NCBI RefSeq assembly: GCF_000264905.1
Contig: NW_006763135.1
Location: forward strand, 1,653,179 to 1,717,178
Direction: 5' to 3'
Source of the DNA: Stereum hirsutum FP-91666 SS1
Lineage: Eukaryota; Basidiomycota; Agaricomycetes; Russulales; Stereaceae
Length of the DNA: 64,000 bases
Position numbers and translations under genes: made by a program. This document shows, piece after piece, positions 12,317 to 26,150 of this stretch (position 1 is the first letter of the stretch; each line of letters begins with the position of its first letter). The notes under the pieces were generated by a model. It saw only the letters and a list, made by a program, of their open reading frames with translations, was not told where the DNA came from and did no database searches.

Positions 12317-14898
12317 TCAGGCAGTGTACACAAAGTATGGGTTCCTATGACATCCAAAGTTCAGATTGATTCCGTAGTAAATCAAGACGACCAAAGAAAT
12401 CACTCACTGTCCATCCGTCAAATCCAAGAACGCATGTCTTTCGCGCTCCTTCTGTACATCTGCGTCCGTCCACCCATTACGCGCTTTCTCCGCTTCCAAA
12501 GCCGCGCGCTTCTTCTTGTTGAGGCGAAGGTTGATAAACCGAAGTAGGAAGCAGATGAAGAGCTGTACAGTGAGGAGGACCATGATGGCTACTTTGCCGG
12601 GAATGTAGGCAGGGGCATCCTTCGGCTGGAAGATTTCGGTACCGATGATATTACCGATGCTGAAAGTGAAGAGTGTCATGGCATTGATGGTTAACTGTAG
12701 GAGGAGATGAGCAACATTTAGACAGCGCATTTTCCGCGAGTACAGGAACAAACCTTCTTGGTGTATCCACTGGTATTGCTCGCATTATAAGCGTAGACAG
12801 TCGACAGAGCACTTCCAAACGTCTGAATTAGATATGTTGCTGATCTGAAGTTAGTATTTACATGCCTTACTGGATCCGAACGAGGACTTACCGAACAACA
12901 GCACGCCTTTCTTCCCCGAATTGTTGAGCCCGATAAGCATAGCTGTAAACACCGGGGTTAGTATATCGCCCTGCGCCGCATAACAATGTTCCCACTGACC
13001 AGTCCCAACGATGGTTGGTATAAGCGCAAACACGATTGGCAACATGCGCTCTCCCTGATGATTATGGGCGACGTCAGAAAAGGTTATACAAAGAGTTTTA
13101 TAACGGGTCACTTACTCGTTTGTCAGAGTAATAGCCACACGCGAGGGTAGTTATAGCAGCGACTGCTCCACCCGGTGTGCTCAAGATTAGTGTTTGTTTG
13201 GAGCTATCGACGAGCGTCACAAACATCAGCAAGCGAACAGCTCAGGTTGCAGTGATGCTCACGTGTAGCCAAAGCTCTTGACAATGATGTTGCTGACTAT
13301 ACAGTGCTCAGCAGAATTCGTAAAATCAGGGTCGACACGCAAGACGTACAGTTACTCAGGGCTCCATTCGGTATACTCGCTGGAGAATGCAGCATCAGTC
13401 CTCTCATCGTCCCGAACAAACAGCGAAAAACAACGCACTCAACAACGTCGTCAGAACGATAAGCCACGTCCTGAGATCCGTCACAGCCTCCTTAATCTGC
13501 TCAAACTTCACCTTCTTATTCTCCGTCCCACCCTGATCATCACGAACGCGTTCAAGCACGGCGATCTTTTCTTCCTCGCTCAAGCGCTTCGCATGAACAG
13601 GAGAATCGGGCAGCCATAGTAGGATAGCGACGCCCACGAGGATTGCTAGTCCACCCAGGAGGAGGTATAGGATCTTATAGGGCGCGATATGCTTTCCGTC
13701 GTAGAAGGAGATGCCGTAGGCTACAAAGCCTCCGAATATTGCTGTGAGGCCGTTCTAGAGTAGACGATCAGCGCTCGATTAGAACGAAGTGATAAAAGTG
13801 GGCCATACCATCACGTAGAACCATGAAATACGGGAAGCCTACAAGTACATGCGTATAAGTAAATTATGAAGTTGCCACTTTGTGCGATGCGGAGGGAAAC
13901 CACCGACCTGTTCGTCCTTCTTGTAGAACATCGATATAACAAGAATGAGAAGCGGAGCAACGCAAGACTCAAACATTCCTACATTGAACTCAGTCAGTCA
14001 TGAAGCGGAAAGAGAGGCATGAATATTATGCGAGCGCACCAAGTAGGAACCTCAGGGCAAAGAACGAGCTGAACGAAGTCGCTGCGGCGTGCAGCATGAG
14101 CACGATGCCCCACAGTATGATGTTACCACCTGAATTAAGAGCTGCTTAGGACCGAAGCGCGACACAAGCGAAGAAGATTATACCGACCGAGATATTTCGC
14201 CAGTCGGAGTTTTTGGGAGATGTACACCGTGGGGAACTCCCAGACAAGGAAACCTACAGTAGGTCGCAACGTTGATCTGTCTATATAGTCTCGAAAGCTG
14301 GGACGTTGTTAGCACGAACCTAAGTAGAACCCCATCGAGATGAGGTTGTATTGCTAGAGCCATGGTCAGTCCGGGTCACTGCATCTTCAGAAAGTTTGGA
14401 GGCAGCAACATACCTGCCCGCTTATAGGGAAGTTCATAATGCTGTAGAAGAGCGTGAAGGTTGGCTCATGCATCCATAATGCAACCTATTTCCTACCTTG
14501 CATAGTTCAAAGAGGTCTTGTCCCTGCACATGTGTGAGTTGCTACGATACGTGACCAAAATCAAGTAACACTCACAGAAATTGCGTGAAGTAAACTGCTG
14601 CACACAGCGGTGGTATCCACCAATCCTACGGGAACGGACGTCAGCCTCCCGCCTTCAAGACGGTGTCAGGATCGAAGGCGCTCACCAGCTTCCTCCTCAG
14701 CTTCTTGTTGAACTCGTCACTAAACTCAGCCTGCCTCTCTCTTCCGACCAGCCTCAACGCCTCGTCCTGTTGACTCAGGTCCGACTGAGACTCGAGCACG
14801 GTCACATCCGCTTCATGTTTCTCATCCAACGATCCGTCCTTCGAATGCCCCCGCTTCTCTACTCCTGAAGAAACACCATGGTCAGCGAGAGAAGACAT
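12317..14898 (-). CDS. MFS transporter, allantoate permease (Dal5-like) family
   Basis: About 17 exons encode 527 aa. Exon 1 is 14686-14898 and encodes a hydrophilic 71-residue cytosolic tail. Splicing to 14625 gives the family's usual entry into helix 1 (DWWIPPLCAAVYFTQF, DKTSLNYAS). Further hallmarks follow: WEFPTVYISQ, the RFLLGMFES helix-5 motif, WLPDSPVHAK at the end of the first six helices, and a charged central loop. The C-terminus FLDLTDGQNPYFVYTA matches the Dal5 tail (LDLTD...N..F.Y) and fixes the stop at 12317. About twelve membrane helices are expected. The family takes up anionic carboxylates and ureides such as allantoate; the exact substrate cannot be read from sequence. The start at 14898 is the best ATG; an ORF extension to 14970 lacks support. 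Confidence 0.9.
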
Positions 14899-17073
<2,175 letters not shown>

Positions 17074-17414
17074 CGCGCGCGGGCGGCTATGACGCGAATA
17101 AACCGGTTCAACGATTGAAATGATACGATTCAGTATTGTGGTATGAACCAATCGTACGACTGCAACGCCCGGTTGAGCAGGAGTGCTGATATCGCCGCTG
17201 TAATCCGCTGGCTACCGCTGAACAACAAACGCAGTGCAAGCGGGGATGCCGCACCAGCTTTATACGCATCCCCATCCGGCGTCCGGTGACGCTCAACATG
17301 TGAATCGCCTCGCCTCTCCCTGCGGCCGTACGCGGTTCCATTTTCACAGACTCAATTCGACAAATTAGAACATTTCAGTCCACAGTGCGAGAGAAAGAAC
17401 AGTTCGAATTTGTA
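17074..17414. other. Intergenic, upstream of the thiolase gene
   Basis: This lies between the thiolase TATA box and the 3' end of the atg10 gene. No gene is seen. Confidence 0.4.
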
Positions 17415-18210
17415 CTACGAATGCAGGTCGACCGTACTGCCCAATACCATAAACCAGACTTCCATCCATCTAACCATGCTGACCTCTTCTGACATCTCCT
17501 GCTCACTCATCGTGCTTTCTGAATTGATCTCCTCCGTCAGCTCGGCGATGGCCGAGGCCGTCTCGCAGGGATGAATATACCATGACGGCGTTCCCAGTGT
17601 CGGATGGTCACCCTGCGACAGGAGGGGCAAGTTCTGGTCGGGCAGGCTGAGGGCGAAGGACGTCGTGGCCGAATTCTCTGGAAACGAGTGGCGGCGAAAG
17701 AGGCTGGATTTCAGAATGTCGGCAAGGGGAAGTGGGGAGCCGGCTACATGGGGTTCAGCAAAATTTGTGATGTTGACCGAGGAGCAGAACATACTTGAAT
17801 CATGAATAGTGAAGTAAAATGCAGGTACTTGAAACGTTGGCGAGAACACGACACTTTGATTGCAAACTAGGTGATCAAGCGCCGGAGACGCAGAGGATTC
17901 TGTGTCGTCGGGTTCCTCATCGGTTTCGGGCAGCAAGTCCTCGTCCGCGTCATCTAGGGCGCTATGTCGTGCGCGCGTAAAAAGGTGGACAGTTCGAAAC
18001 ATGTAGCCATATCCTGGTACGAGCTAACGCCAGCAGTCAGAAGTGGCACCACACCCAGCAGGAGAGTAATCGCACAGGATGATTTTTCCACTCCCATCCT
18101 CGGTGTTGAGCAGCAATCAGACCCGAAAGACCAGCAGCGTTGTATTTACAAATAAACGCCTTTGCAGCGAGCTCGAATTCCGGGCGAGTGAGCGTCGAGG
18201 AAGAGAACAT
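17415..18210 (-). CDS. atg10: Autophagy E2-like conjugating enzyme Atg10
   Basis: Atg10 transfers Atg12 to Atg5 during autophagosome formation in the cytosol. Exons 18076-18210, 17795-18023 and 17415-17743 join in frame to 230 aa. The N-terminus LTRPEFELAAKAF and the WEWKNHP...GYGYM block match Atg10. VPAFYFTIHDS is the core strand region, followed by a loop with PLPLADIL. The catalytic Cys sits in SWYIHPCET, the conserved HPC motif. The C-terminus (WMEVWFMVLGSTVDL) is the family's closing helix. Residues roughly 60-90 form a strongly acidic insertion (DDADEDLLPETDEEPDD) longer than in most Atg10 proteins. It is transcribed divergently from the ribosomal protein eS1 gene. Confidence 0.88.
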
Positions 18211-18394
18211 CAAGGGTGAAGTGGCGTGGGAACTAAGCTTTACAGCTGGAGAAATAAGGTTCTCAGCCACCGCTGCCCAGGCTGGACGTTGCTGCTGCCG
18301 CCAACGCTCGCGCCGTCAAGCTACTCAAAACAAAAGCCCGTCCAAGTGCCGGCTCGCGGTTCCATCCTCACCGCAACACATTCCTTGACCCAGC
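18211..18394. promoter_or_regulatory. Bidirectional promoter between atg10 and eS1
   Basis: Only 184 bp separate the two start codons, so both promoters and 5' leaders must lie here or overlap the neighbouring gene. No TATA box is visible. Pyrimidine-rich sequence before the eS1 ATG fits a ribosomal protein gene leader. Confidence 0.5.
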
Positions 18395-19390
18395 ATGGCT
18401 GTAGGAAAGGTACCGTGCTTTTTCCTACGTCGATAGGCCCAACCCTTACAGAGTTGTTGTCTCGTAGAACAAGCGCCTTTCCAAGGGCAAGAAGGGTATC
18501 AAGAAAAAGGTCGTGGACCCCTTCTCCCGAAAGGGTGCGTCTTGCTCGTTATCGAATTACCCATTGGTTCTCATTCACGAGCTCTTCAGACTGGTATGAT
18601 ATCAAGGCTCCTTCAATGTTCGAGGTCAAGAACGTGGGGAAGACCCTTGTTAACAGGTCGTCGGGTCTGAGTGCGTGGATCTCATCTTCTCATTCCCGTT
18701 CCATCGTCTAACCTCATCCGCTGTCTCCAGAGAACGCCAATGACTCGCTCAAGGGCCGTATCGTTGAGTTCTCTCTCGGTGACCTGAACAAGGATGAGGA
18801 GCAGTCTTTCCGCAAGGTCAAGCTGCGCATCGACGACGTCCAGGGCCGGAATTGCTTAACCAACTTCCACGGAATGTCCTTCACCTCCGACAAACTTCGT
18901 TCCCTCGTCCGCAAGTGGCAAACACTTATCGAGGCCCACGTCGACGTCCGGACGACCGACGGGTACCTTCTCCGTCTTTTCGCTATCGGCTTCACCAAGC
19001 GTCGCCAAACCCAGGTCCGCAAGACCACCTACGCCCAGTCAGCGCAGATCCGGGAGATCAGGAAGAAGATGTTCGAGATCATGACCCGGGAAGCGTCGAG
19101 CTGCGACTTGAAGGAGTTGGTCCTTAAGTTCGTTCCCGAGGCTATCGGTCGTGAGATCGAGAAGGCCGCACGTTCCATCTACCCCCTCCAGAATGTCTAC
19201 GTCCACAAGGCGAAGATTCTGAAGGCTCCCAAGTTCGACGTGTCGAAACTCATGGAGCTTCACGGGGAGGTCACTGATGTGCGTGTTTGTTTTGTTATCA
19301 TTTGCCTACTTTTGCTGACGTTCGCTGCAGGAGACTGGCACACGGGTGGCGAAGGACTTCAAGGAGCCGGAGGTTCTCGAGTCTGTTTAA
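18395..19390 (+). CDS. rps1: 40S ribosomal protein eS1 (S3a/Rps1)
   Basis: This is a structural protein of the small ribosomal subunit near the mRNA exit site. Exons 18395-18409, 18468-18534, 18590-18670, 18731-19278 and 19331-19390 encode 256 aa, matching the 255-aa yeast protein. The sequence [19 protein letters not shown] starts the protein. The body shows [37 protein letters not shown] and [20 protein letters not shown], all hallmark eS1 blocks, and it ends [10 protein letters not shown]. The first coding exon has only five codons, typical of fungal ribosomal protein genes. Codon use is strongly C-ending, as expected of a highly expressed gene. Confidence 0.97.
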
Positions 19391-19728
19391 AATCGTCGTC
19401 TTTTTGTGTTTCATCTGTATTGCATGCATCTTTCCTTTTCTTATGGCGGTAGTGTCCTTCTATGAGCAACCATGCGTATGACCATCGTCTCCTCCTCTTG
19501 CCCGCGTCATTAGTTCTTAAGCGGTCATACACTCCAACGAGCTCTGCACCTGTCCATCTGGCATCTGTGATGCGATATCCGACGCTGGTCGCAAAACTTT
19601 CAACGACATAAAATTGAGATCCCATATGTCCAGATCTGCGATCTTATCTGAATGGCAGTAATAGAGATCTGCAAAGATCTGCTAGACATCGGTTCGTATG
19701 CTACCTTTGCTTACCTCCTACCTACACC
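19391..19728. other. Intergenic between eS1 and the APRT gene
   Basis: This holds the 3' end of eS1 and the promoter of the next + strand gene. Short ORFs are shadows. Nothing else is visible. Confidence 0.4.
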
Positions 19729-20467
19729 ATGGCCGACATTGCATACTTGAAGAGCTTGTTGAGGCCATATCCCGACTTTCCTAAGAAGGTTAGAATTTCT
19801 GCCAGCCGTCCTAATCGTAAGGCGTCCTCACGAAAATACAGGGCATTGTTTTCCTCGACTTCCTCCCGCTCCTGCGAGACCCGATAGCTTTCGAAACACT
19901 GATCACAAACTTCGTCCACCACCTCACCTCGCACACCATCCCCAACTCTCCCAGCAAAAAGATTGATGTCGTCGTCGGTCTTGATGCGCGAGGATTTTTG
20001 CTTGGTCCGATTATTGCGCTGAGGCTTGGGGCGGCGTTCGTGCCGGTGAGGAAGCGGGGCAAGCTCCCGGGAGAGTGCATTCAAGCTGAGTATGAGAAGG
20101 AGTACGGTGTGGTGCGTATCATCCCTGTGATTTATTACGCTAAGCTACATATACTGAAAATTTTGAACGCTTTGATTACCCTTGTGTATAGGATGTTTTC
20201 GAGATGCAAGCCGATGCCATCGCAGCCGGACAAACCGTCATTGTCATCGACGATCTCATCGCTACTGGTGTGTTATATGACATCCTTCCTATACCCTCAC
20301 GGAATTAATGGACATGAACAGGCGGCTCCGCGAAGGCCGCTGGTGAACTCATCACCAAGCAAGGGGCCACACTGCTCGAATCCCTCTTCATCATCGAGTT
20401 GACGTTCCTCCAAGGAACCAGCAAGCTCAACGGCCCCTCTTACTCGCTCATCAAACTAGACGACTGA
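19729..20467 (+). CDS. apt1: Adenine phosphoribosyltransferase
   Basis: This converts adenine and PRPP to AMP in purine salvage. Exons 19729-19788, 19842-20111, 20192-20267 and 20322-20467 give 183 aa, the usual length. The family landmarks are visible: N-terminal YLKSLLRPYPDFPKKGI, VVGLDARGFLLGP, the flexible-loop region KRGKLPG...EYEKEYG, and the PRPP-binding loop VIVIDDLIATGGSAKAA. The last intron splits the PRPP loop codon for Gly. The gene follows eS1 on the same strand and converges on the GH47 gene with only 107 bp between stops. Confidence 0.96.
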
Positions 20468-20574
20468 TATAGTTCTCTTCGTCATAAATTATCTGTACCA
20501 TCCCTTATTTTCCGCTCACAGAGGCGAATGTAGAACCGCGGCGGCAGACAGCAGACAGCAGACGAGAATCGAGC

Positions 20575-23500
20575 CTATACCATTAGTCTTGTATTGAGTA
20601 ACGGATGCCCGTTCAGATATAGAACACGATTAGAGTTCGGTGCAGTCGTCGATGATGACGTCGGTGTCGGAACCTCCTTCGTCGTACTCCCCCATCCGGC
20701 CGGCTGTGCATCTCCCGTCGACTCTAGAACGACCATTGGCTGCCCCAACCCATGCGTCTCCGCCAAATCCAGCATCGCGTTCAGTTCCTTCGAGTCCGCT
20801 CGCCGCAACACGGTGATGACCACATCGTCCAGCGTATCCCCGATAGCGTCTAGTTCGTCGTCGTCGGCGCCGGGGTTGATAGGTAGGTCTTCATCTGTAA
20901 GGACGACGACGCCAGACGCTCCCGCGAGCTGTGCGAACCGCAGCTTCTCGAGGAATGTGCAGTCACCGCGCTGGACGACGATAGCATCGTCCAAGTATTC
21001 CTGATCGTAGTGGTGACACCCTAGCGGGTTGCTTAGAGGAGCTCGTACGAGAGCGACGCCTTCTCCGTGCGCGAAGCGGAGTGGATAGCCGTTCGAGTCT
21101 ACGGCGGAGAAGGGGTTTCCTCCGAACATGGCCGTGTGGCCCGTGATGAGCATATCTGTAGAGGCTCGGTGGACGGCGGGTTGGAGTTGTCGCTTGGGGT
21201 CTACGAAGTCGATGAAAAAGTGGAGGTCGACGTCAGGTAGACGAGGCTGAGATGTGGGTTGATCCTGCTTGTCCTTCGATGCGGCAAAAGTCAGGGCCGA
21301 GTCGTTGAGGTACACCAGCTGGCCAGTGTGGATCGTGTGAGGTCCCACTGTGGACAGAATCGTGGTGTATGTTAGTCTTGGGCGCGTGAAGAAAATGTGT
21401 GATTGACGAACGTTTTGTAACATCGTAGCCTTTGCCGTCGAGACGACTGACGATGCGCGCGCGGAGACCAGAGACGTTTTGGACGATGTAACCGTCAGAC
21501 ACAGGAGTGACTTTCTTCATGCTAGGACTGAGATCCTCAACCGTCGAACGACCGTCTGCCGATAATATGAAGTCATACGACTGTTTTCCAGACAAGAAAA
21601 GGTCATATGAGTCCCCAACCACGTCAAGCAGTCAAAGTGGCACTCACGAAGAGGTCGACTCCCGGCACGTCGCACCAGCCATTACTATGCCATGCGTACT
21701 CTTCATTCGCAAGGAATGGCGTCCCGATGAGATGCCTGACGTACTCCACGTCTGGGCGGGAGCCGATGCCAACCATTAGCCCGTTCTTTGCATCGACGCC
21801 AAAGAACATTGGTTGATATGCCGGGCATTGGTAGTTTTCTTTGCCGCGAAGCTTGCGGACCTTGGGAGAGACGGGCTTCAGATGTTCGTGGCCCAAGGTG
21901 AGGAGGTGACCCTCTGTCGTGAATACGTAGTTGGATCCATCCGAGTGGAGACTGTTCGATTCGTCAAATAATAAATAGAGATACTGTCGCACTTGTCAGT
22001 GCCCCCGTGCAGACATATAGTGGTAAGTTCAGCGAGATAGTCAGGGATGCCTACCTTTAGTGTTTCCGAAAGCACAAATGATTCCATTCGATCGTCGCGA
22101 GTGTTGTCTCGAAGGTCTTGAATCGAAGAAAGCCCGCAGTCCACTTTGGATCTGAGGGCAAAGTCGTGAAGGATCCGCTCCCCTATATCTAGGTATATGG
22201 TGTCGTGCGTTGCCTATACCGGGGAGTCTTAGTGATTGACTGTACGCTTTCGTGCCATCCGACGTACCCGATAGAGGTACCATGTGGACTCGATAAATTC
22301 TGCGAAACATCAAGTTGTCGATTCAAAAAGGAGTTTCCCGGAAAGGGGTGAGATAGCGAAAACTGACCTGGACGAAGTGGAAATTGTAATGAGGTGGCAA
22401 CTCGGAAATTCATATCCCATATCTCTGGTAGCCCCGAATGTCGTTTCCAGAGATGCCAGTCTAGGGGGAAATACATGAACAATTACGACATTTCGCAAAA
22501 TATACAACGACTTACAGGTCATGTGCGACTTGATAGCGTTTTCGATGTCTCCAGCAAGCACTTGTAGGCCAGGCCAAAACGCGGCCAGGGAGTCCATCGT
22601 GAAATACGCCACGTCACCGGTGTGTATGTTGACCCGACGATACTAACAGGCAAGTCAGGCAAGTTGATTCGCTAGAGTTTGGATGCTCTTACCCAGAATC
22701 CGTCTGCCGATCGCGCATATCTCATTATTGCGGCATACGAATCGTTCCAAACGTCGAGGAATTCGGGTTCACCTGGTGGAGCGTTAGCATGGAGACACGA
22801 AGACGATAAAGATGGGGCATACCACTCATAATATACCATTTCAGAGCATATTCGAAAAAGGAATCGATGCCAGCGCCGATTCCACTAACTTCTGGATATG
22901 TCCAAGCCTATGGAGGAACAAGTGGTCAGCGTCGATAGGTGAGGAAAAGAGATGATTATGAACCCCAGTCCAAATGTTGATAGTGTTCCCTACTAGTCCT
23001 ATGTCCGACTTACGATTCCAGATGGCAAAGAAGGCCTTTTTGGCAGCCTTCTCAAATCTGTCATCGCCCGTAAGACGGCTTAAGGTGGCGAACTCGAGGA
23101 TGAGGGAACCTGCCCCGGCGGTACCTGTTATGAAGATTTAAGATTATGGGCCACAGGCGAGTCGCTGAACACACTGACAACTCTCGATACTCTCGCCTCT
23201 TTGAAGGCCACTCCGCAGGTTTATCTACTTGTATCGATGAGGTGAGGTCCTATCCCTCGTAAGCACTAGGAGGACATACCCTTGCGAATGGAATGCCGGT
23301 CGGGGTGGCAAATGCTCTTAACAACCTTTCACCAAGATCCTTCGACATCGCCAGAAGTTCGCCTTGGTACCATGGTAGATGGAATGGTTGGCCCGTTTGG
23401 TTGGCGAAGATATGTGCAGAAAGAAGACCACCGAGGACACGGATGTTCGTTTCAAAGACTTGAGGTTTCGTGTTCACGTCGAAGGATACCCATTGGATTA

Positions 23501-24100
23501 CCTTTTGGACGGCATCCTCGAACCCAGCCTTATCGTTGAGAACCACAAGCGTATCGAGTGAGTCAACAAGAGTGACAGAATAGTTGCCATCGACATCATT
23601 GTAGGCAATGTTCTCTCTGGGGCATCAGATAGGGTCAATATTTCGGGATACCGAGGTGAAGCACTGACCCACTCACGGAGAACGCCAATCAGGTCCGCGA
23701 CCGCGACATGATAGGGGAGCAAGCTGACAGAGAGAGTCAGACCCATGCAATCATGGAAACGAGAACGCTAGGTACCTCATCCATCGGAAAGGCTTAAAGA
23801 GACATTTTAGATCGTGTACATGGAAAGAGTTGGAGAGCACGAACCATGCTTCATGTAATTATCGTATCCATGGTACCAGAGATCGCGAACTTGATTTCTA
23901 TAGCCTCATTACATTCCGCGCAAAGGTTTAGTCTCTGAGACAACATACCGAGTATCCAACTTCCGTTGAGAGGTCCATTGGGCTGCATGAACTCCGATGC
24001 CACCGGTGAGAGGTGCGTTGCCAAATGTCCATCTATAGGCCTGGAGAGAGAGAAAAAATAAAACGAGAAACGTCTCTGGCCATCGCATGGGCGAGTACAT
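20575..24100 (-). CDS. EDEM/Mnl1-type GH47 mannosidase-like protein with C-terminal PA domain
   Basis: This is likely an ER protein that trims or recognises mannose on misfolded glycoproteins for ERAD. Many short exons (about 15) encode roughly 900 aa. Exons 23949-24100, 23845-23897 and 23776-23792 give a hydrophobic leader ([14 protein letters not shown]) and then the GH47 entry [19 protein letters not shown], with a catalytic acid Glu. [39 protein letters not shown] and [18 protein letters not shown] are conserved catalytic-domain blocks, and the domain closes at VFTTEGHLL. The C-terminal 280 residues contain a protease-associated fold region ([31 protein letters not shown]) as in EDEM3-type proteins. 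No HDEL-like retention tail is present. A second in-frame ATG lies at 24088. The junction near 23615-23690 is uncertain. Confidence 0.88.
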
Positions 24101-24377
24101 GCAGTAGCAGTGCCAATAACAAGACGGTGAGGAACTGAACCAAGTTGTGTTCACGCTCACAAAGCAGATGGTTCAAGCAGACGTGGCATTGACAGACGCT
24201 GTGGCGGGGTGGCCAAGAACTCGCGTCGGACGCAATAACATTCATGACGCGCTCACGGCTTTTGCCATCTTTTCTGATTGGCTATACGCGGCGGACCAAG
24301 TATATTTAATCTCTCTGGCCGCCACCACCTTTGTCCCCCATCCACTCTCGATTCCATTCCACTTCAGCATCGCAGTC
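24101..24377. promoter_or_regulatory. Divergent promoter of the GH47 and p27-type zinc-ribbon genes
   Basis: The interval is 277 bp. tatattta at 24301-24308 is a TATA-like element 70 bp before the ATG at 24378. attgg at 24277-24281 (CCAAT on the minus strand) is a possible HAP-complex site shared by both directions. Confidence 0.45.
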
Positions 24378-25661
24378 ATGAGCAGAGTCATCAACGTCTC
24401 CAGCAAGCTGGGCGAGTACATGCTCCAGGGCTGGGTACGCCGTCTTGGTCAGATCCCAGACTGACTTTACTGACCTCAAGTCAGGTCCTAACCGACAAGT
24501 CTTGTCCAAAGTGCTCAATTCCATTGATGCGCTCACCGGATGGACGAACGCCACAGACGTGGTTCTGTGCTAACTGTGAAGGGAATGAAACTAGTGCGTG
24601 TATTGACTGCTCTTCCTCTGCCCTGTACTGACAGATAGTACAGCACACCACCGTACCCCGTCCAACTCTGAATCCGTTTCAAATTCGAGCGCGCATTATT
24701 CGCGACCGTCCACTCCTCCAACTGAAGTCTCTAGTACTCTGAGCTCCCCTACCTTTGCTCCCCCCATTGAGACCGCCGAGTCGATCCAGCGTCGCCAGCA
24801 ATCTGACTTCGCCTCCAACGAGATCGGCAAACGACTACTCAAGGGATGGGCAATGTTAGCAGACGAATGTCCTGTATCCACTTGCTATGGCATCCCCTTG
24901 GTCCGCCCTCCGAAATCAGGCAGCGACAGGGATCCCAGAAAGGTGCGTCTCCTGTAATTTGAGACTTCGGTGTCGCTCAACAGTTCTGGCCCTTCAGGAA
25001 TGCGTGGTTTGCGGGGGAATGTTCACCACTGAGAAAGATGCCCATGGTTTCGAAAGGCTTGTCCCCGGGGAGACCGCACCGACGGTCTCTGCTAAACGTC
25101 AACCCTCCACATCTGCTTCTGCTCTCATGGTCAACGGCTCACAAGATAAGGGAAAAGCCGCAGTGAGAGGTATCGCGTCACTGGTCCGTGTTCTGCCTCT
25201 CATGTTTAAATCCTCGGCTTATGCATAACTGCAGGATGCACCTTCGTCTCAGCCAACTGCAATATCCTCAGCTAACCCTTTACAAGTGCGTTCTCTCTCA
25301 AGTGTTCGCAGACTCTCTGACTCACGAGCTTGTCACCTAGGGCTCCCCTTATTCCTTCGACACCTCTCAAGCTACTGCTGTTCCTAATGCGTTCCGCGAA
25401 GTTCTAGAGGTATGCCATCACGCCTCTTGATGAATTCGAAGCACGTCTCATCACTTAGATTTCCAGTCCAAACCCACTGCCTCTTCACAGCCTGTGATTG
25501 ATGCAACCACACGATCATTGGAATCAGCACTGGCAGTCTTGTCGAACAGGCTATCATGTCTCTCCGGTCAGTCAATCGTGGACCCAGGTCGTATAGCCGA
25601 GACCGCAGAAGCTATCGGAAAAGTGGCCCAAGCTTTGTCGATAGTGAAAAAAGTTCTATAG
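24378..25661 (+). CDS. Double zinc-ribbon protein of the p27/SSSCA1 (ZNRD2) family
   Basis: Exons 24378-24434, 24485-24593, 24644-24942, 24998-25183, 25235-25285, 25341-25409 and 25467-25661 keep phase and give 321 aa. The first zinc ribbon (residues about 10-55) reads GEYMLQGW...DKSCPKCSIPLMRS...FCANC, the Sjogren's syndrome/scleroderma autoantigen p27 pattern. A second copy (about 115-165) reads KRLLKGWAMLADECP...IPLVRPPK...ECVVCGG. Its first Cys pair is altered: C-P-V-S-T-C instead of CP-x-C. A Ser/Pro-rich linker separates the ribbons. The C-terminal 60 residues form a likely amphipathic helix (TRSLESALAVLSNRL). Vertebrate p27 has one ribbon; its function is poorly defined. Confidence 0.85.
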
Positions 25662-26150
25662 TATAAGTAGTGAGCATGCCATTGATCCCGTCCGTTCTTC
25701 GTTCCGTCCGTTTTCATCTATTTTTGTCAGAGATTGGCGTCCCGGGTTCTCCTGATGTTATTGCGGCTACGTTGTGTCCTCGTCTCTACACTATGGACAT
25801 GTCCTTGTTTTCATCGACTCCTCAATTAATTTATCTCATCATAGTTGCGCCCTCATTAAATCAGCTCTATCTACAAACGGCTTTTCCACTACCTCGTGTG
25901 CCCCTCGAAGATATGGAGACGAACTTTGGAGTGCTTTATCCCCATTCTATCTCCCAGTATTTTGGCGCAGGCAGCGAGGCAATGCCCGAGATGATTTCCG
26001 GCACCGATCCGCGTGGGAGTCTCGTGCTCGCTTAGGCTTAGGCGCCAAACGCCAAAGTCCTTGTGTTGAAGTTTGTTATGCGTCAACCTACTCCTTGATA
26101 GCGCTTTCATATCCTCCCTACCCCTCGCCCTGAGCTCACGTCGACTTCAG
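25662..26150. other. Intergenic, no gene seen
   Basis: This is the 3' flank of the zinc-ribbon gene and the promoter of the next + strand gene. Two overlapping ORFs without domains are shadows. Confidence 0.4.
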
